Positions 58,405 to 64,000 of a stretch of DNA of 64,000 nucleotides are shown here, piece after piece. The notes beneath the pieces are model-generated. The model did not search any database. It was given only the letters and a program-made list of their open reading frames with translations, and was not told the origin of the DNA. Every line of letters starts with the position of its first letter. Within the stretch, counting starts at the first letter, position 1. Source of the DNA: Sympetrum striolatum (lineage: Eukaryota; Arthropoda; Insecta; Odonata; Libellulidae); the NCBI GenBank assembly GCA_947579665.1, contig CANPUZ010000033.1, positions 496,001-560,000 on the forward strand, in the 5' to 3' direction. Position numbers and translations under genes: made by a program.

Positions 58405-58920
58405 CCGTAAGGCCTCATCAGCCCTTGGTTAAGTAAATAAAAGTCAACTCGGGTGATTTCGTAGGGAGAGACCCTACCAGTGGCGCCCTTGCTCTAACCC
58501 TGTGGCCTCCCACCCACCTCCCAACCCCTCGCACCCTCCCTCCCACTTCCCCAACCAGGTTAAATAAATAAAAGTCTACTCTGGGGAATTCGTAGGGAGA
58601 TGGGTTTGATGGTTGGACGTCGGGGGAAAGCGTTCTGTGAGGTCGTTGGGTAAAAGTTTCCGGGGAAGGTGAAATGGGAGATCGTCGGTGGAAAGCCTCC
58701 GGGTAAGGCGTCGTTGGGGAGCCTCGGGGGTTTAAGGGCGTCGAGGGTAAGATTTCGGGGTAGGGAAGTTGGAGGGAAGGCGCAGGATAAGGGCGTTGGA
58801 AGGAGGTGCCTGCCGTGCATAGGGAAGTGGGAGGAAGGGCGCATTGTTCGACCGTGGGGTGAGTGGGCACCGGGTTAGGGTGTGAGGAGGGAGTGCGCAG
58901 GAGGGAATGGTGTGGGAAGT
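58405..58920 (+). repeat. G-rich dispersed repeat, plus copy
   Basis: It opens GGCCGTAAGGCCTCATCAGC, followed by AAATAAATAAAAGTC and a TTCGTAGGGAGA segment. The latter part occurs twice (about 58432-58477 and 58563-58608). Beyond is G-rich DNA with GTCGNNGGG-like units up to about 58920. It is homologous to 42025-42310 in opposite orientation and is the outer edge of the right arm. Confidence 0.7.
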
Positions 58921-59013
58921 GGGAGTGCAGGCAAGTAATATTGTTTAATTATCTATAAACTGTGTCATAGAGTGAATCAATTTGAACCATTTGTGCCATC
59001 CAACTAAACATTA

Positions 59014-59137
59014 ATCGATATTTCCGAGAAAAAATCCTGATTCCAGTGGGGGCGAAACCCAGGACCTCTCACTTTCCGGGCGAGTGTTCTAACACTGAGT
59101 TATGTAACCATTAAATTTATCTCTCGGAAATATCGAT
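59014..59137 (-). repeat. tRNA-like sequence inside perfect 16-bp inverted repeats
   Basis: ATCGATATTTCCGAGA at 59014-59029 is the exact reverse complement of 59122-59137. Between them, on the minus strand, is ACATAACTCAGTGTTAGAAC (A-box region), ACTCGCCCGGAAAGTGAGAG (anticodon arm) and GTCCTGGGTTTCGCCCCC, a mutated B box. It could be a tRNA-derived SINE or tRNA pseudogene trapped in a foldback or MITE-like element. No target duplication was found outside the repeats. Confidence 0.65.
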
Positions 59138-60427
59138 GTCACTTTTATTTTTCGTATTTTTCCCTCGTTCAAATCTTATCATTCGAGGAAACAGCTTTGA
59201 ATTTCGTCAATCTAAATCTTATTTTTATCATCAAGCTCGGCTCTTTGTTTTGGAACAGTCCCACTTGATGTCCCCCCGCACTATTTTTCAACCTAAGTGC
59301 GAATAATTATAAAGCACTATGTCATTAAAATTTACTCGAAAGTCATATACATATATAATAAAAAAATATGCGCATTATGTAAACATGTATCCCAGACAAA
59401 GGATAAACGAAAATCATTCCCCAATCATTTCTATCTACGCTCATAAATTACAAAAACAAGGCAAAATAAATATCATGGCTATCTGTATTCGAAAAAAATC
59501 CTTTTAACCTGAAAATCATGGCACAAAATTATTTCCACTTTTTCCCTTACAAAATAAACACAACTTAAAACAAATCGTCATAAAATAAATAATTTCGCAA
59601 TACTAATCTACTGCTACACAAAAAACAATCCGTATTCCCTCGTACCTAACCTAAATTGTACAATGGGAAATACTAGAAATCCCAACACTGGACTTGATCA
59701 CAAAAATTGTCAAGATTTTCTTGACAAATGTGCAATAAAATACCAAAAAACAAACTACCTCACCAATTACTCTTATCCATAATAACTGTCACGAGAATGT
59801 GAACAAAACTGTTATGTTTATAAACTCGATGAGGTACAAAACTTGACGATACATACAATACACGGAACATAAATTTTCGTAGCAGCCATGACAGGGCGAA
59901 GGGTTACCAGTATTAAAATATAGATTGTCGCCAGTCGACTCGCTGGAAATCGCCACCTACAACTCAAGTTATCGCCATATTGGCGCCAACTGCTAATCGT
60001 GTAAAATTTACATTTTTAGAGGGAATATTCAAAGAAAACATGGTGTTTGACGCATAGGAAAAATATAAGAATTGACTAGGACAGACGTATGGGGTCGGAA
60101 AAAATATTTCAAAAATATTTTTTTAATAGAAAATCGCCAAAATTGCTGCCATATCGATACTTATATTTATACAGATTCTAGTATCAAGTCAGCCGCAAAT
60201 ACAAAGAATATAAAGTGTACATGGCTTTTGAATGCTCAAAATTTTGGTTCACTAGTCATTACATTTACCACTTACAGTAACTGGAAAACTTGATTATTAA
60301 ACAATTCATCGAGAAGTTTTCGTCTATTTTTTCGAATTCAGATTTACTATGATGTGCTTAATCATTGAAAGCTAGTTTTTTGATCCAAGGTACAAAATAT
60401 TGTTTTCTACAGAAACTTCTATCACTG
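59138..60427. other. intergenic AT-rich DNA, no gene seen
   Basis: There are short open frames only, with no motif or repeat that I can support. Confidence 0.45.
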
Positions 60428-60501
60428 CTGGTGGGGGCCCCCAAGTGGTGGAGGCCCGGGGCCACTGGCCCCTCCTGGCCCCCCCCCTTAAACCGGCCCT
60501 G
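60428..60501 (-). mobile_element. hAT-like transposon terminus
   Basis: On the minus strand the end reads CAGGGCCGGTTTAAGGGGGG, followed by alternating runs of G and C ending near CTTGGGGGCCCCC. This CAGGGCCGG start with G/C-rich subterminal sequence is familiar from terminal repeats of some hAT transposons. The element's other end and any transposase were not found, so it is a fragment or a very short non-autonomous copy. Confidence 0.5.
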
Positions 60502-60655
60502 GCTGTCGCTTATCCTGGAAGCCAAAGCGGCGATTACTTCAGTGGGAAGCAAATGGCGAACCGCAAGGGTAAAGAGAATTAAGAGGTCGGTAAATCGTAA
60601 AAATAGGTGGAAAGCGGATGGAGAAATAAGCGTGCTGAGATCTTAGGAAACAGAC

Positions 60656-60710
60656 TACCGAGCCTTCGGCGCGCGAGCAGGACGGCGCGGCGCCGCGGCG
60701 AGCGTCACGC
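60656..60710. other. short GC- and CpG-rich patch
   Basis: The sequence is almost purely G/C and CpG-rich (around CGGCGCGGCGCCGCGGCG) in AT-rich surroundings. It is only about 55 bp long. It may be part of the neighbouring hAT-like remnant or a stray CpG-island relic. Confidence 0.4.
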
Positions 60711-60719
60711 CTATACTAA

Positions 60720-62060
60720 AAAATGTTTTTCTTTCTTAAATGAAATATAACCCTCACCAATTTTATCTAATTTGTAGAAGAGGGTTGTATGTACAACATA
60801 TAAACAATGAGAGAAATCGAATGTACATAGTCAAAAATCGATTTGAAAATTTAAAATTGTTATAAACTTTATTAAATTGCTTAAATAAAAAATCTATATT
60901 TATCTTATCTAACGCAATACCTTTAAATTTAACTATATTGAGTATTTTTTTTGCTTCTATATTACCGGAGATATGGCCTCAAATGCTAAGACGCTTTCGT
61001 AGAATTTCAATTTTTAAACATTGCAATTTTTCGTAAACAATTGCGTAAATTAAAGCGTCAATTTTGCCAATTTTCTTGTCGAATTGGCGTGGAATGACCC
61101 TAACATATAAATGCAATATAATTTACTGATAAATTTATACTGAAAATTAAATTTTGCAATTCAATTTAATTTTATAATTTTTAATCTGAACTTAAACTTT
61201 AACTGCACCATAAAATAAAAGGTAGAATGATAGAGATAAAAGGTCTGATTAAATAAGAAATTGTTGTATTATATTTAAAATTTAATTTTGACATAGATTT
61301 CAGCTTAGACGTTCAACACAGGTGATAATATGTGTAATATTATTTCAATTAAATATTAATAGTATTTCAAAGCTTCCGAATAAATAGATGACACTATCGC
61401 AATAAGAAGCAGCATATCTTTAAAATTATTGGAACTAATTTTTATAGTGGAGAATAAATTTAAGATAGAGATCATACTCCAGCTACTCTTTCTGACAAAT
61501 AAAGTATTTTTTTATTTACAGAGAGACACGGCATTCACTTTTCTATTTTGTGGAGTTCACTCTGTTGCGCAGCGCCCTTCGCAAATTTTCTTTGACCTTA
61601 TTTATTTCATTCCGTTCTATTTTCTATTGAGTCGGGACACCATACAACCCAAGGGTCCTTCACCCACACCACACTCAATACCAGTCGCATGCTGTGTAAT
61701 CCCTTTGGAGAGGGACAAGTGGTGCGAAGTACGGGTAAAAGGTCCGTGAGAAGAACAATGAAAGTTTGTCATTTTGTCCAACCCATATGTTTTTATCTCT
61801 TTCGCAGGCCCTCCGACGCTATAACCTCAAAAATTCCTTCCGTCGGGAACATTCACCACTTGGGGGAAATACAGAATTGCTCTCAAAACGGCATCTATGC
61901 TTAGTTATTCGTTGTCCTCTCGAGCGTACACGTCTAGCATTCTACATTTCTCTGCTGATAGCGCTTCTATTCTGTCATTAGAGATTTCCTAATCCTTAAG
62001 CTCTTATATTCTCTTCGTTATACATCATTATGTAACTGGTGTAAATTATTTCCTCTTTTC
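60720..62060. other. intergenic AT-rich DNA, no gene seen
   Basis: A 106-codon open frame (61429-61749) shows no family resemblance. No repeat was recognised. Confidence 0.45.
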
Positions 62061-62063
62061 ATT

Positions 62064-62352
62064 ATGGCAAGTGATAACGAAAGTGAAGTGTCTGATGTGG
62101 ATGAAGATGAAGGCATTGAAGACTACGTATCGGATTCAAGCTTCTTAAGGATACAGTTCAACAAGACTCCAATTTGAAGGAGAGTCATCGATGAATTTTG
62201 AAGTAGCCCCAGATGGAAGTGTTTTACACTTTTTAGGACTTTTCTTTGATGATGCAGTGATAGGGCATTCCACCTGTGAAACGAATCGGTATGCGGCACA
62301 GTGTCTTCCTGAAAAATTAATAAAAGTGTACCACACCTGTATATCATCCTGA
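62064..62352 (+). pseudogene. piggyBac-like transposase relic, N-terminal part
   Basis: From ATG at 62064 the frame encodes MASDNESEVSDVDEDEGIED and VSDSS, an acidic N-terminus typical of piggyBac transposases, and stops at 62175-62177. A second frame, shifted by one base, runs from 62191 to 62352 and includes VLHFLGLFFDDAVIGH and CETNRYAAQCLPEK. This resembles the conserved FLLFFxxxxxxxxxxxTNRYA region that precedes the catalytic core in piggyBac proteins. The DDD catalytic domain is not visible downstream. A piggyBac transposase excises and inserts at TTAA sites; this copy is dead. Confidence 0.55.
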
Positions 62353-62359
62353 ACGGCGA

Positions 62360-63556
62360 GAAGACCACCTACAGACCACCACACCCCCGCTGTCTTACAG
62401 AAAGATACGGAAAAGAAAGCGAATCCGACAAGAAAGCGTGTTTTTTATTCCCGAAAGCAAGATTCAAAGGTAAAGCTTGATCTAATTCGAACATAATCTG
62501 GCATTTTTGCTTGATGCGGAAAGCAAGGCCAAACCATCTCTCTCCTCATCTCACCCCTAAAAAGCTCTTGGTCGCTCATGTTAGAGGAAATGAGGCCCCA
62601 ACCGGTCCTATGACTGAATATTTTACACACAGAGATGATAAATTTGTGAAGGAGCCCTACTCAGTTATCGTAAAACTTGAATTAAATGCATTTTTTCAAA
62701 AATGTAAGTAAAAACACGTAAGAAATATCTACATTACAAATCGTAAAATTATATAGAAATGATGAGAAGAAATTTTGGAAAGATGTTTGAGAACGTCTGC
62801 TTTTATTTGCCTCGCTCATCGAAAAAGTCTTAAAAAATCGAATCTGTGTTTCCCGCCTTAATAAACAATTTATCGCTGAGCCCGCTGAGCTATCTAAACC
62901 TCCCGAACTCTATCCCTGAAAAGAAACATTGTATCCAAACGCTTGAGTTTTTTACTCTTTTTCGCCGGCACCAAGTACTGTCTTTGGGCGACAAAATCTT
63001 TGCAGTAGGCGACATTCGTGTCGCCTACTTTGTATATTATTTTATGCATTGGTACAATGTAGATCCCTACACATAACTTTAGAATCGCTATCCACTACGC
63101 TCTCTAAGCTCTTTCCATTCACACTAATTAAAGCCATGTACATTTTGTAAACCGGGTTACTCCTCATAAAATCTGCCACCATCAACACATCAACCGCTGG
63201 CAGATTGTTAGATGAAGCCTTTGAATATCCTTCTTGCATTTCTGTGAAAATTTTCCCGAAAACGATTGCCCTCCTCGAATTAAAAACGTAAAAATAACTC
63301 GTCGCGGCACCTTCGATGTTGTAATCAAACTGCTAATAGCGCCAATAGGGTTGGTGACGTCAGAATCTAGAAGCCAATCAGCGTATATTTTTCCTTCCTC
63401 GGTGTTGATCCGAAAAAAATGTAACTTTGGATGCTTATATTATTTACGGCAGGCAACAAAAATAAGTTTTACGCCAGGATTGACTTTTTTATGATGTAAT
63501 AATTCTCTGGAAAAAAATTCATCGCCAAATTCTGACCCTTGCAAATACTCTATTAA
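62360..63556. other. intergenic DNA, no gene seen
   Basis: The frame at 62511-62711 (AHVRGNEAPTGPMTEYF) follows the piggyBac relic and might be decayed transposon sequence, but I cannot place it in the family. Nothing else was recognised. Confidence 0.4.
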
Positions 63557-63840
63557 GGTATATACAATTATTTACAAAAGTTATAGATAGTGTTTTTTAC
63601 TACAACTTTTGTATGAAATAGTTTTTCGTAACACTGATTGTTTAGGAGTAATTCTTGAATAATGGTTAACCGGAAGTTGTTGCTTATCCAGAAATGGAAG
63701 TTTTTCATACACTACTCTGTCAGAATGCAATGTAGGTATATACAATTCTGCACCAAAGTTATAGATAATGTTTTTTACTACAAATGTTGTATAAAACATT
63801 TTCCTGTAACACTCATTCTTTTGGAGTTATTTATATATTA
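63557..63840. repeat. two diverged direct copies, about 105 bp, 178 bp apart
   Basis: GGTATATACAATT, then AAGTTATAGATA, TGTTTTTTACTACAA and TGTAACACT-like segments occur in the same order at 63557-63662 and 63735-63840. Similarity is clear but imperfect. The 72 bp between them is not obviously repeated. Confidence 0.65.
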
Positions 63841-64000
63841 CCGGCATAGGCTTCTGTTATCAATAAATACGGAGAAAGTCATGTGTTGGCCACATCAGAT
63901 TTTTTTTACTATTGTAGGAACACGAAATTTGAAAACTGTGATAAACTCATTATTTCATTCATTAATGCTGAGGACATTTATTGATAGTAAGAAAGAATTC
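63841..64000. other. window end, nothing recognised
   Basis: Short AT-rich stretch without features. Confidence 0.4.

Larger units (their letters stand above)
50900..58920 (-). repeat. right arm of a large imperfect inverted repeat
   Basis: It mirrors 42030-49200 (see that entry for the matched positions). One of the clearest matches pairs 57845-57945 with 42820-42910, sharing CGAGGAAC and TTGGAGG around a few substitutions. This arm is interrupted by a LINE 3' fragment at 53753-53995 and a SINE at 54725-54844. The corresponding left-arm sequence lacks the LINE fragment and runs straight through, and no SINE is seen in the left arm. Blocks inside the arm recur in direct orientation about 2 kb apart (53160-53260 with 55170-55275). 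Confidence 0.85.

Noticed and set aside
58418..58878. Overlapping proline-rich or glycine-rich protein frames on both strands
   Set aside because: They derive from the G-rich low-complexity repeat and have a degenerate homologue at 42.0-42.3 kb without the same frames.

Overview
The window looks like transposon-rich, gene-poor nuclear DNA of an invertebrate animal, most likely an arthropod. The reasons are a CR1/L2-like non-LTR retrotransposon, a Penelope-like element with a GIY-YIG endonuclease, Tc1/mariner, piggyBac and hAT relics, tRNA-derived SINEs, A+T-rich spacers and no operon-like gene packing. The species cannot be named from the sequence, and I found no host gene I can support with confidence.

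Layout. 1-830 may hold degraded coding sequence on the minus strand. 3.94-7.43 kb is a nearly intact CR1/L2-like LINE on the minus strand: the end of ORF1 with an SGNH-esterase-like domain, then ORF2 with endonuclease and reverse transcriptase. 9.49-9.82 kb is a relic of another reverse transcriptase. 10.95-13.18 kb is a Penelope-like element with an unbroken 676-codon ORF, a perfect 13-bp target duplication and a hammerhead-like motif. 14.9-16.56 kb is an older Penelope fragment split by a 1,157-bp non-coding element that can be delimited to the base. 17.2-18.8 kb has two Tc1/mariner pieces and a 28-bp minisatellite.

18.8-42.0 kb is the most unusual part: about two dozen full or partial copies of the same 1.1-1.16 kb element, in both orientations, nested into and tandem with each other. 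Each full copy has an AT-rich 5' end starting TC, six internal monomers of about 150-177 bp that each carry a tRNA B-box-like sequence, and a perfect hairpin 13 nt before its 3' end. These features and A^T insertion without target duplication suggest a non-autonomous Helitron-like element. This class is inferred, because no Rep/helicase gene is present.

42.0-58.9 kb is a very large, old, imperfect inverted repeat of about 17 kb with its centre near 50.0-50.5 kb. The right arm carries a LINE tail and a SINE, each with a perfect target duplication and each absent from the matching place in the left arm, so both arrived after the duplication. 59-64 kb holds a tRNA-like sequence inside 16-bp inverted repeats, a hAT-like terminus, a broken piggyBac-like N-terminus and unassigned AT-rich DNA.

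No set of genes here forms a pathway. The parts are related by insertion order: Penelope fragment, then Helitron-like insertion, then array growth; and separately palindrome formation, then LINE and SINE insertion.
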